Shown piece after piece: positions 1-5,247 of a DNA stretch of 5,247 nt. The translations under genes and the position numbers were made by a program. Origin of the DNA: Gp13-AA77 sp036521995 (GTDB lineage Bacteria > Acidobacteriota > Terriglobia > UBA7540). Within the stretch, counting starts at the first letter, position 1. Every line of letters starts with the position of its first letter. The stretch lies in assembly GCA_036521995.1 (NCBI GenBank), contig DATDGR010000291.1:1-5247 (forward strand). The letters are read 5' to 3'. Below the pieces are notes generated by a model. That model searched no databases, was not told where the DNA came from, and saw nothing but the letters and a program-made list of their open reading frames with translations.

Positions 1-267
1 GTTTCCGGGCCTGCGATCAGCCGGCTGGACTTTTCGCTGTTCAAGCAGTTCCAATTGTCCGATCGTTTCAACTTGCAATTCCGCAGCGAGTTCTTCAACA
101 TCTTCAATCACCCGACGTTCAATGCCCCCGGATTTGGCGGCAACGGCGTTACTGCTATCCCAGGGTCTACGGATTTTCTCAACACGGCCTTTGGCCAGAT
201 TGGGTCAACGCGCTTCCCATTCAACGATCCGCGGCAGATCCAGTTTGCGCTGAAGCTGTATTTTTAG
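1..267 (+). CDS. TonB-dependent receptor, C-terminal fragment (5' end outside window)
   Basis: This is the last 88 codons of an outer-membrane beta-barrel receptor, open from base 1 in frame 1 and ending at TAG 265-267. The visible protein contains SRLDFSLFKQF, then RFNLQFRSEFFNIFNHPTFN, then FGQIGSTR and a PRQIQFALKLYF terminus. This string of motifs, ending in an aromatic residue for BAM-dependent barrel assembly, is characteristic of the large TonB-dependent/carboxypeptidase-regulatory-like receptors that are abundant in Acidobacteriota. Such proteins are usually around 1000 residues or more, with an N-terminal Ig-like/CarboxypepD_reg domain and a plug; those parts lie upstream of the window. 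The substrate cannot be told from this part. The TTG at 55 is an internal codon, not a start, because the reading frame and family similarity continue upstream of it. It converges on the phosphoketolase gene. Confidence 0.85.
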   Translation, partial: VSGPAISRLDFSLFKQFQLSDRFNLQFRSEFFNIFNHPTFNAPGFGGNGVTAIPGSTDFLNTAFGQIGSTRFPFNDPRQIQFALKLYF

Positions 268-310
268 TTCTCGAGGCACTAATCGAAGAGATCTGTTGAA
301 AGTTGCAACC

Positions 311-396
311 GGCACGCTGACTGGCGCAGTGAGCCGCGCTGGTGCTGGCGAAGCCACAGCACACAAGTTCAATTGGCCCTGAAGTTTTACTGGTAC
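311..396 (+). pseudogene. Decayed C-terminal tail of a second TonB-dependent receptor
   Basis: Bases 364-393 read in frame 1 as QVQLALKFYW, which matches the canonical terminus of acidobacterial TonB-dependent receptors and parallels the intact QIQFALKLYF just upstream at 235-264. Bases 311-358 read in frame 2 as GTLTGAVSRAGAGEAT, resembling the FGxITxAGxAR segment that normally precedes this terminus. The two parts are in different frames, so a small indel around 356-363 is implied. The expected stop after the final aromatic residue is absent (TAC instead of a stop codon). No start, ribosome binding site or barrel strands accompany it. I infer a relic of a tandem paralogue or a recombination scar between receptor genes. 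The ten-residue match is visible directly; the frame-2 part and the history are inference. Confidence 0.45.
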
Positions 397-412
397 CGAG
401 CCTGGCCTGGTC

Positions 413-2827
413 TCAAGCGTAAGGCCACTTCCAGTCGCGAGCTTCGGGCCGGTCAATTCCCTGTTCGACCGCGTAGTTGACGCTCTCACAGATCTGGTCT
501 TTCAACCACTCCTTGGCATGGGCCCCGCGGGCCTGTAACTTTGGGACCCGGTCGATCACGTCGATCGCCAGGCTGAAACGGTCTACCTGGTTTTCGATGG
601 CGAGCTGCAGAGGCGTGTTGATGTTCCCCTTTTCCTTGTAGCCCCGCACGTGCAGATTGTCATGGTTGGTGCGGCGGTAGGCAAGTTTGTGGATCAGCCA
701 GGGGTAGGCATGGAAATTGAAAATGATGGGTTTGACGGTGGTAAATAAGGAATCGAAATCGCGGCTCGACAGGCCATGCGGATGCTCGGTGTCGGGCTGA
801 AGCTTGAACAGATCCACCACGTTGACGAAGCGGATCTTGAGGTCCGGGAATCTTTCGCGCAGCATGGCGGTGGCGGCCAGACACTCCATGGTGGCGATAT
901 CACCCGCGCTTGCCATCACCACGTCGGGATCTCCGTTTTCGTCGGTGCTGGCCCAGTTCCAGATTCCGATCCCTTTGGTGCAATGCCTGATGGCCGCATC
1001 CATATCCAGATACTGCAGGTGGGGCTGCTTGTCGGCCACGATGACGTTGACATAATCGACGCTGCGCAGACAGTGGTCGGCCACACTGAGCAGGCAGTTG
1101 GCATCGGGAGGCAGATAGATGCGGGTGACCTCGGCCTTCTTGTTTGTGACCACGTCCAGGAACCCAGGGTCCTGATGCGTGAAGCCATTGTGGTCCTGGC
1201 GCCAGACGAGCGAGGTGATGAGTAGGTTGAGGGAGGAGATCGGCGCCCGCCATCGGATCTCAGCCTTGGACTTCTCCAGCCACTTGGCGTGCTGGTTGAA
1301 CATCGAGTCGATGATGTGGACAAAGGCCTCATAGGTGGACAAGAGCGCGTGGCGCCCCGTCAACACGTACCCTTCCATCCAACCTTCCAAAGTGTGCTCG
1401 CTGAGCATCTCCATCACTCGGCCATCGAGCGCTAATTCACCGCCGTCCTGGTCCTCGGGCTTGAATTCAGCCAGCCAGGTCTTCTTGCTGGCTTCGTAGA
1501 TGGCCTGCAGCCGGTTGGAAGCTGTCTCGTCCGGACCGAAGACGCGGAAACTGCTGTTGTTGTTGCGCATCACGTCGCGCAAGAATTCGCCGAGGATATA
1601 GGTGGCCTGAGCCTCCGACGTCCCGGGCTTTGGAACGGGCGCGGCGTAATCCCGAAAATCCGGCAGGCGCAGCGGCTTCCGCAGCAGGCCGCCGTTCGCG
1701 TGAGGATTGGCGCTCATGCGCCGCGTACCAGCGGGCGCCAGTTCTTTGAGCTCTGGAATCAGCCTGCCCCTGCGGTCAAATAATTCCTCGGGCTTGTAGC
1801 TTCGCATCCACTCTTCGAGCAGGCGAAGGTCTGCGGGGTTGGTGGTAGCGTCGAGGATCGGAACCTGGTGGGCCCGCCAGAAGCCTTCCACCTTGTGCCC
1901 GCCCACGGTTTTCGGACCCGTCCAGCCCTTGGGCGTTTGGAGAATCACCATCGGCCAGGGCCGGCGCTGAGCCACTCCGGTGCGCCGAGCCTCCTCCTGG
2001 ATGCGGCGTATCTCCTGAATGCAGTGCTCCAGGGTGGCGGCCATCTTCTGGTGCATCGCCGGCGGGTCTTCGCCTTCCACGAAGTAGGGTGTCCACCCAT
2101 AGCCCTTGAACAAGCACTCGAGCTCCTCGGACGGGATCCGGGCCAGGAGGGTCGGATTCGAGATCTTGTAGCCATTGAGGTGGAGGACGGGCAGTACGGC
2201 GCCGTCCCGGATCGGATTCAGGAATTTGTTCGAATGCCACGAAGTTGCCAGCGGACCGGTTTCGGCTTCCCCGTCTCCCACCACCACGGTGACAATCAGA
2301 TGGGGGTTGTCAAAGGCCGCCCCGAAAGCGTGAGACACGCTGTAGCCTAACTCGCCGCCCTCGTGGATTGAGCCGGGAGTCTCGGGCGTGCAGTGGCTCC
2401 CGATGCCGCCGGGAAAAGAGAACTGCCGGAAAAACTTGCGCATCCCCTCCGTATCCTCGCTCTTGTCGGGGTACACCTCGGAATAGGTTCCTTCCAGATA
2501 GCAGTTGGATAGGACGGCCGGCGCGCCGTGACCCGGACCGGAAAGGTAAATCATGTTCAGGTCATATTTCTTGATGAGCCGGTTCAGGTGGACCCAAGTG
2601 AAGGTCTGGCCGGGATCGGAACCCCAGTGTCCGAGCAGGCGGTTCTTGATCTGTTCCGGCTTCAGGGGTTCCCGGAGCAGCGGGTTTTCGCGCAGATAGA
2701 TCATCCCAACGCAGAGATAATTGCAGGCGCGCCAGTAGGCATCGATCTTCCGGAGTTCCTCGCGCGAAAGGGGGGTGTCCGCCACGGGTTGAGTCGATGG
2801 CAAGGCCGTAAAGGTGGAGGTGCTCAT
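413..2827 (-). CDS. xfp: Xylulose-5-phosphate/fructose-6-phosphate phosphoketolase
   Basis: Cytosolic thiamine-diphosphate enzyme that phosphorolytically cleaves xylulose 5-phosphate (and usually fructose 6-phosphate) to acetyl phosphate plus glyceraldehyde 3-phosphate (or erythrose 4-phosphate). The 804-residue length is normal for the family. Motifs in order: LLGHWGS (His67), GPGHG (His100), GSHC (His145), the EGGELGY family signature (156-162), the ThDP/Mg-binding stretch GDGEAETGP starting at 184 with Asn218 in LHLNGYKI, RAHQVP (His320), Glu481 in HTLEGWMEGY, and HNGFTHQDPG (His546, His551). These match the positions of the conserved active-site His and Glu residues of bifidobacterial phosphoketolase, so the enzyme should be active. 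Start ATG at 2825-2827; a GAAGGGAG-like Shine-Dalgarno lies about 11 nt upstream (complement of 2839-2845). No acetate kinase or phosphotransacetylase gene is adjacent in the window. It is transcribed divergently from efp. The substrate preference (X5P only or dual) cannot be read from sequence alone. Confidence 0.97.
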   Translation of the reverse strand: MSTSTFTALPSTQPVADTPLSREELRKIDAYWRACNYLCVGMIYLRENPLLREPLKPEQIKNRLLGHWGSDPGQTFTWVHLNRLIKKYDLNMIYLSGPGHGAPAVLSNCYLEGTYSEVYPDKSEDTEGMRKFFRQFSFPGGIGSHCTPETPGSIHEGGELGYSVSHAFGAAFDNPHLIVTVVVGDGEAETGPLATSWHSNKFLNPIRDGAVLPVLHLNGYKISNPTLLARIPSEELECLFKGYGWTPYFVEGEDPPAMHQKMAATLEHCIQEIRRIQEEARRTGVAQRRPWPMVILQTPKGWTGPKTVGGHKVEGFWRAHQVPILDATTNPADLRLLEEWMRSYKPEELFDRRGRLIPELKELAPAGTRRMSANPHANGGLLRKPLRLPDFRDYAAPVPKPGTSEAQATYILGEFLRDVMRNNNSSFRVFGPDETASNRLQAIYEASKKTWLAEFKPEDQDGGELALDGRVMEMLSEHTLEGWMEGYVLTGRHALLSTYEAFVHIIDSMFNQHAKWLEKSKAEIRWRAPISSLNLLITSLVWRQDHNGFTHQDPGFLDVVTNKKAEVTRIYLPPDANCLLSVADHCLRSVDYVNVIVADKQPHLQYLDMDAAIRHCTKGIGIWNWASTDENGDPDVVMASAGDIATMECLAATAMLRERFPDLKIRFVNVVDLFKLQPDTEHPHGLSSRDFDSLFTTVKPIIFNFHAYPWLIHKLAYRRTNHDNLHVRGYKEKGNINTPLQLAIENQVDRFSLAIDVIDRVPKLQARGAHAKEWLKDQICESVNYAVEQGIDRPEARDWKWPYA

Positions 2828-2838
2828 AAGGAATCAGG

Positions 2839-2845
2839 CTCCCTT
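2839..2845 (-). promoter_or_regulatory. Ribosome binding site of xfp
   Basis: On the minus strand this reads AAGGGAG, a good Shine-Dalgarno match, about 11 nt before the ATG at 2827. The spacing is slightly long, but no better purine run lies closer, and no alternative in-frame start has a better site. I could not identify a convincing promoter for this gene: the best -10-like hexamer, TAATAT (complement of 2867-2872), has no recognisable -35 at the right distance. Confidence 0.55.
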
Positions 2846-2987
2846 CGGGCTAAGGGTACCACACCCATATTAACAACCATATGTTACGGTAGTACGACAC
2901 TTCACGATCGAACGACGGCTTGCGTGAAGCCTGGCTCCTCCAGGAGGCAACGGCCTGCACTAGCTGGCTCTTCCGGCCCTCGCCCGA

Positions 2988-3016
2988 TTGACGCTCTTTC
3001 CGCCGGAGGCTACAAT
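2988..3016 (+). promoter_or_regulatory. Sigma-70-type promoter for efp
   Basis: TTGACG at 2988-2993 (5/6 to the -35 consensus) and TACAAT at 3011-3016 (5/6 to the -10 consensus) are separated by exactly 17 bp. Transcription would start near 3022-3024, giving a leader of roughly 80 nt before the EF-P start codon. Placement in a divergent intergenic region, immediately ahead of a housekeeping gene, supports it. The call is by consensus matching only. Confidence 0.75.
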
Positions 3017-3091
3017 AAAGTTCGGCTTCGTGCAGGGCAGGGCTTCCGAGGTCCTCCTTCCTGGTTCGACGCCCCATCCCAGAAATAGGCT

Positions 3092-3097
3092 AGAGGA
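3092..3097 (+). promoter_or_regulatory. Ribosome binding site of efp
   Basis: AGAGGA at 3092-3097 lies 6 nt before ATG 3104-3106 and fixes the start of EF-P, whose N-terminus MQANDLRPGM aligns with the usual start of the family. The overlapping GAGGAC (3093-3098) is perfectly complementary to GTCCTC in the leader at 3051-3056. Confidence 0.75.
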
Positions 3098-3103
3098 CAT
3101 TCC

Positions 3104-3664
3104 ATGCAGGCCAACGATCTTCGCCCCGGAATGGTGATCAAACACAACGGGGAGCTCTATTCCATCTACAGGGCGGAGCACCGCACGCCCGGCAACCTGC
3201 GCGCCTTCGTGCAGGCCAAGATGCGCCAGCTTCGCACCGGCGCCATCGCGGACCATCGCTTCCGTTCCACCGACGACGTGGAGCGCGCCGTGATCGACGA
3301 GACTGACATGCAGTATCTGTACTCGGACGGCGACTCCTACCATTTCATGAACACCGCCAACTACGAGCAGGTCCACTTGCACAAGGAAGTGGTGGGAGAC
3401 CGCGCCTCCTACCTGGTGCCGGAGGTGGTGATCAAGGTGGAGTACTACGAAGGGCGGCCCATCGACATCGCGTTGCCGGCCACGGTCGACCTGAAGGTGG
3501 TGGATACCGAGCCCGGCATCAAAGGCGGCTCAGCGACCAACGTCCAGAAACCGGCCACCATGGAGACGGGCTTGGTGGTGAACGTGCCCCCGTTCATCAA
3601 CGCCGGTGAAACCATCCGCGTGGACACTTCCGAGGGAACCTACCTGGAACGCGTCAACAAATAG
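3104..3664 (+). CDS. efp: Elongation factor P, Asn-tip variant
   Basis: EF-P binds between the ribosomal P and E sites and rescues ribosomes stalled on consecutive prolines by promoting peptide-bond formation. At 186 residues it has the normal three-domain length: N-terminal KOW-like domain (about 1-63), central OB domain (about 67-125) and C-terminal OB domain (about 130-185). The EF-P signature of the third domain is intact at 149-168 (K-P-A, G156, V-P, G168). The beta3-beta4 loop reads RTPGNLRAF and aligns without gaps to E. coli VKPGKGQAF, placing Asn31 where E. coli has the lysylated Lys34 and where rhamnosylated EF-Ps have Arg. Neither EpmA-type lysylation nor EarP-type rhamnosylation could occur at this residue, and no modification gene is in the window. 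The gene is monocistronic by position: its own promoter lies upstream and a convergent gene downstream. Start chosen from the RBS and family alignment. Confidence 0.97.
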   Translation: MQANDLRPGMVIKHNGELYSIYRAEHRTPGNLRAFVQAKMRQLRTGAIADHRFRSTDDVERAVIDETDMQYLYSDGDSYHFMNTANYEQVHLHKEVVGDRASYLVPEVVIKVEYYEGRPIDIALPATVDLKVVDTEPGIKGGSATNVQKPATMETGLVVNVPPFINAGETIRVDTSEGTYLERVNK

Positions 3665-3722
3665 GCTAGGCAGCGAGCGCTTCGAAGACCGCCGGTTTTC
3701 GCCTTCCCACGTGCCATCCGGA

Positions 3723-3757
3723 GCTGTGGACCCCTGTTTTCGCGGGGGTGACGATTG
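3723..3757 (-). repeat. Palindromic repeat unit, left arm of a mirror-image pair
   Basis: This unit contains an imperfect hairpin, ACCCCTG (3730-3736) pairing with CGGGGGT (3743-3749) through seven pairs including one G-T, with loop TTTTCG. Read on the minus strand it is a diverged copy of the neighbouring unit at 3758-3792: the outer eight bases GCTGTGGA/TCCACAGC are perfectly inverted, and most internal differences are transitions. It lies between the convergent ends of efp and the secreted-protein gene. Confidence 0.75.
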
Positions 3758-3792
3758 GCATGGTCATTCCCGCGAGGGCGGGAATCCACAGC
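3758..3792 (+). repeat. Palindromic repeat unit of the ATTCCC-N8-GGGAAT type, right arm of the pair
   Basis: ATTCCCGC (3766-3773) and GCGGGAAT (3778-3785) form a perfect 8-bp stem with a GAGG loop, within GGTCATTCCC...GGGAATCCACAGC. The core fits the ATTCCC-N8-GGGAAT pattern known as dRS3 in Neisseria, and closely similar GTCATTCCCGCG...CGGGAATCC elements are dispersed in many GC-rich genomes. That this is a multi-copy element in this genome is inferred; only the two inverted copies can be seen here. It ends 6 bases from the stop codon of the minus-strand gene. Confidence 0.8.
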
Positions 3793-3798
3793 AGGAAA

Positions 3799-4674
3799 TC
3801 AGCGGTCATACTCCAACTCCAGACCTTTGGGCCCCACGTGATAGGCGGCCTCATGCCGTACGGCCGGACTATGAGCCGCGATCGCCTCTGTCAGCTCGTC
3901 TTCCTTCAGGTAGCTGATCACCACTCTAGCGCCGGCGAAGGAGATCTGGCCATCGTACACGTCGGTGGTCTGCCAGAGCGGCTGGAGCGTCTTGCCGTCG
4001 AAGGCGTAAAGGACGGCGCTCAGCCGCGGATGACTCTTGCCGAGCCTGGTTCCATAGACGACGAACCAGAGTTCGCTCTCCCGGCCTGGCGGCGGGTGGA
4101 GGAACTGGTAGTACAGGTCGGTGTCGGGCACAAAATGGGTGACCGCCACCGGTTGCACGGGCGCAGCCCCCGGTCCGGCGCTGGCTTCAAACAAGGCCAC
4201 CACGTTGGCCCGGTCATAGTCGCTCCAGCCCAGACTGTAGCCTACTGCAATAAGCCTACTCTGGCCGAAGGGCTGGTCGAACGTGTCAGCATCGGCGTAA
4301 AGGGGCGGGCGCAGATCGCTAAAAAGCCGCTCGATTTCGCGCCGCACCTGGACCTCGTAGGGCATGCCGTTCGGCTTAGAGGGCGGGTTCGGGCCGGGCG
4401 AGTGCGTCTGAAGCCACTGGCCCATGTGGTCGAGCACCAGCTTCTCGATCTGGCTGGTGAGGGGTGCAGACTCGTCGAGAGGCACGCCCCAAAGCTGGCG
4501 CGCCAGATCGCCAACCTGTTTCACCAGCGGGTCCTCGGGCGGAGCAGCCTTTTTCTTCTTGGGAACAGCCCAAACCCAGGCACCGCACACCAGAAGGAGC
4601 GCCGCGACCGCAGCCAGGCGCCCGGTACGCGCCAGGACGGTCCGGGTTGCGGTGTCGCGCCTGCCCGCCTTCAC
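3799..4674 (-). CDS. Secreted protein of unknown function
   Basis: I do not recognise a named family. From the preferred GTG start (4672-4674) the product is 291 aa. Residues 1-18 are basic, residues 19-36 are a hydrophobic segment (AAVAALLLVCGAWVWA), and AWA-VP around 36/37 gives a plausible signal-peptidase I site, followed by a KKKK cluster and a proline-rich linker. The mature part begins with a helical stretch (about 50-120) and continues as a probable beta-rich domain containing ELWFVVYGTR and LYAFDGKTLQPLWQT, the latter resembling a single propeller-type strand motif. The GTG overlaps the TGA of the Hsp70-like gene (GTGA, 4671-4674), and GAAAGG lies 7 nt upstream (complement of 4682-4687), favouring this start over the ATG at 4764, which would extend 94 bases into the upstream gene and bury the signal peptide. 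Probable exported or periplasmic protein, translationally coupled to its upstream neighbour. Confidence 0.75.
   Translation of the reverse strand: MKAGRRDTATRTVLARTGRLAAVAALLLVCGAWVWAVPKKKKAAPPEDPLVKQVGDLARQLWGVPLDESAPLTSQIEKLVLDHMGQWLQTHSPGPNPPSKPNGMPYEVQVRREIERLFSDLRPPLYADADTFDQPFGQSRLIAVGYSLGWSDYDRANVVALFEASAGPGAAPVQPVAVTHFVPDTDLYYQFLHPPPGRESELWFVVYGTRLGKSHPRLSAVLYAFDGKTLQPLWQTTDVYDGQISFAGARVVISYLKEDELTEAIAAHSPAVRHEAAYHVGPKGLELEYDR
4671..4674 (-). other. GTGA start-stop overlap coupling the Hsp70-like and secreted-protein genes
   Basis: On the minus strand GTGA contains the GTG start of the secreted protein (4674-4672) and the TGA stop of the Hsp70-like gene (4673-4671). A GAAAGG Shine-Dalgarno-like run 7 nt before the GTG supports re-initiation. 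Such overlaps are typical of translationally coupled operon genes. Confidence 0.65.
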
Positions 4675-5247
4675 TGCCGCGCCTTTCGTGGGGTCGTATC
4701 CGGAGCCCGCTTGCGCCGCTTTCCGGGTTGGGCGGGAACGATCGGTGACTCCGGGGCAGCCCATCGTCCCAGGCGATAACGCCGGCCGTAGCCGGCGCTC
4801 AAGTTGCCGACGGTGACCGTCAGGGTCCCGCCCGCGTCGCAGGTGTAGCGTTCTTCGGCTTCGGCTGCCGTGCCCGCCAGGTAGGAGACGGGCAGATCGC
4901 TCAGATTCTTCTCGTCCTGCAAGGCAGCGTCAAAGGGAAAGCGGATGTCATCCCACACTGTGATGTCGCCCGCCGGCCGGCCGTCCTCCGTGAGATGGCT
5001 GCACTCCAGATAGCGGTAATGGCCGATGTTATGCACCGCCCCGTAGCGCCGGCTTTGTTCGAGCGGCGGATCGCCGGGCGGCGGCAGCGCCGTGCCTTTG
5101 GCGAACAGCGGGTCGAACGAGACCCCTCGGCCGCCTTCGGCCTCGCGCCACACTCCGAAGTAGCGGCTGAACCGGTCGCTTAGCCGGTAGCCCGCCTGAG
5201 CGTCCGCCTGAATGGCAAGGCCGATGGCGGTGGCCGAGCGCGTATAC
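4671..5247 (-). CDS. Hsp70/DnaK-like protein, C-terminal part (5' end outside window)
   Basis: The frame is open to the right edge, giving 191 visible residues. The first residues, RSATAIGLAIQAD, resemble the end of an Hsp70 ATPase domain (DnaK AVAIGAA-type). They are followed by FDPLFAKGTALP (44-55), comparable with the start of the substrate-binding beta domain (IPRNTxIP in DnaK), and by EERYTCDAGGTLTVTV (131-146), comparable with FDIDxNGILxV. HNIGHYRYLECS (72-83) is recognisable as part of a non-canonical bacterial Hsp70-family group. There is no helical lid domain; the protein ends in a short Pro/Lys/Arg-rich tail (about 165-191). It is therefore unlikely to be the housekeeping DnaK and more likely a specialised Hsp70 relative. 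The GTG at 5153 is internal, because homology continues upstream. The stop overlaps the next gene's start by GTGA. The ATPase domain cannot be checked here. Confidence 0.65.
   Translation of the reverse strand, partial: YTRSATAIGLAIQADAQAGYRLSDRFSRYFGVWREAEGGRGVSFDPLFAKGTALPPPGDPPLEQSRRYGAVHNIGHYRYLECSHLTEDGRPAGDITVWDDIRFPFDAALQDEKNLSDLPVSYLAGTAAEAEERYTCDAGGTLTVTVGNLSAGYGRRYRLGRWAAPESPIVPAQPGKRRKRAPDTTPRKARQ

Larger units (their letters stand above)
3723..3792. terminator. Possible bidirectional transcription terminator formed by the inverted repeat pair
   Basis: The 70-bp inverted pair sits in the only gap between two convergent genes and can fold either as two separate GC-rich hairpins or as one long cruciform or stem closed by GCTGTGGA/TCCACAGC. 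No uridine tract follows on either strand, so it is not a classic intrinsic terminator. A role in ending transcription or protecting 3' ends is inferred from position and structure. Confidence 0.35.

Noticed and set aside
320..360. Small hairpins (ACTG/CAGT at 320-330 and GCTGGC/GCCACAGC at 344-360) as terminators for the receptor or xfp
   Set aside because: The stems are short or bulged and no T-tract follows on either strand, so they are not convincing intrinsic terminators.
776..2350. Several plus-strand open frames of 83-160 codons within xfp
   Set aside because: They lie wholly antisense to a fully conserved enzyme gene and show no motifs of their own.
2867..2872. TAATAT on the minus strand as the -10 element of an xfp promoter
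   Set aside because: No -35-like hexamer lies 16-18 bp upstream on that strand. The region is simply the most AT-rich part of the intergenic space.
2935..2946. CTCCT-CC-AGGAG inverted repeat in the divergent intergenic region as an operator
   Set aside because: A two-base spacer and five-base arms in GC-rich DNA are expected by chance, and the site is not placed at either promoter.
4675..4764. Thirty-codon N-terminal extension of the secreted protein from ATG 4764
   Set aside because: It overlaps the Hsp70-like coding region by 94 bases and would place the signal peptide far from the N-terminus. The GTG at 4674 has a GTGA overlap and a GAAAGG site.
3748..4779. Long plus-strand open frame of 343 codons opposite the secreted-protein gene
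   Set aside because: It begins inside the palindromic repeat, has no ribosome binding site or recognisable motif, and runs antisense to a frame with a signal peptide and a coupled start. It is best explained as a GC-rich shadow.
5151..5153. GTG as the start of the Hsp70-like gene
   Set aside because: The frame stays open to the window edge and the upstream codons encode RSATAIGLAIQAD, which fits the end of an Hsp70 ATPase domain, so the gene begins outside the window.

Overview
The window looks like a chromosomal segment from a GC-rich soil-type bacterium, most likely Acidobacteriota. The main clue is the C-terminus of a TonB-dependent receptor at the left edge, with the FNLFNHP-like and PRQIQFALKLYF-type ending typical of the large carboxypeptidase-regulatory-domain receptor families of that phylum. 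The elongation factor P with a PGNLRAF loop fits a non-proteobacterial lineage. This taxonomic call is inference from family resemblance; no rRNA is present.

Layout. (1) Positions 1-267 (+) hold the end of the TonB-dependent receptor. (2) Positions 268-412 are a convergent gap with no complete gene. It contains what appears to be the decayed tail of a second, paralogous receptor (about 311-396). (3) Positions 413-2827 (-) hold a complete xylulose-5-phosphate/fructose-6-phosphate phosphoketolase of 804 aa. (4) Positions 2828-3103 are a divergent intergenic region with a near-consensus sigma-70 promoter (TTGACG, 17 bp, TACAAT) that fires rightward. (5) Positions 3104-3664 (+) hold elongation factor P, 186 aa, with asparagine at the tip position that is lysine or arginine in the modified EF-Ps. 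(6) Positions 3665-3798 are a convergent gap holding two inverted palindromic repeat units in mirror-image arrangement. (7) Positions 3799-4674 (-) encode a secreted protein of unknown function, 291 aa from its likely GTG start. (8) Positions 4671-5247 (-) hold the C-terminal part of an Hsp70/DnaK-like protein that runs off the right edge; its stop overlaps the start of the secreted-protein gene in a GTGA junction.

The genes do not form one pathway. Phosphoketolase is central carbon metabolism (acetyl-phosphate production), EF-P is a translation factor, and the right-hand pair is a probable two-gene (or longer) translationally coupled unit combining a chaperone-like ATPase with an exported protein. 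I see no convincing new defence, mobile or RNA system here. The observations most worth following are the Asn-tip EF-P, the ghost receptor tail, the mirror-image repeat and the Hsp70-like/secreted pair.
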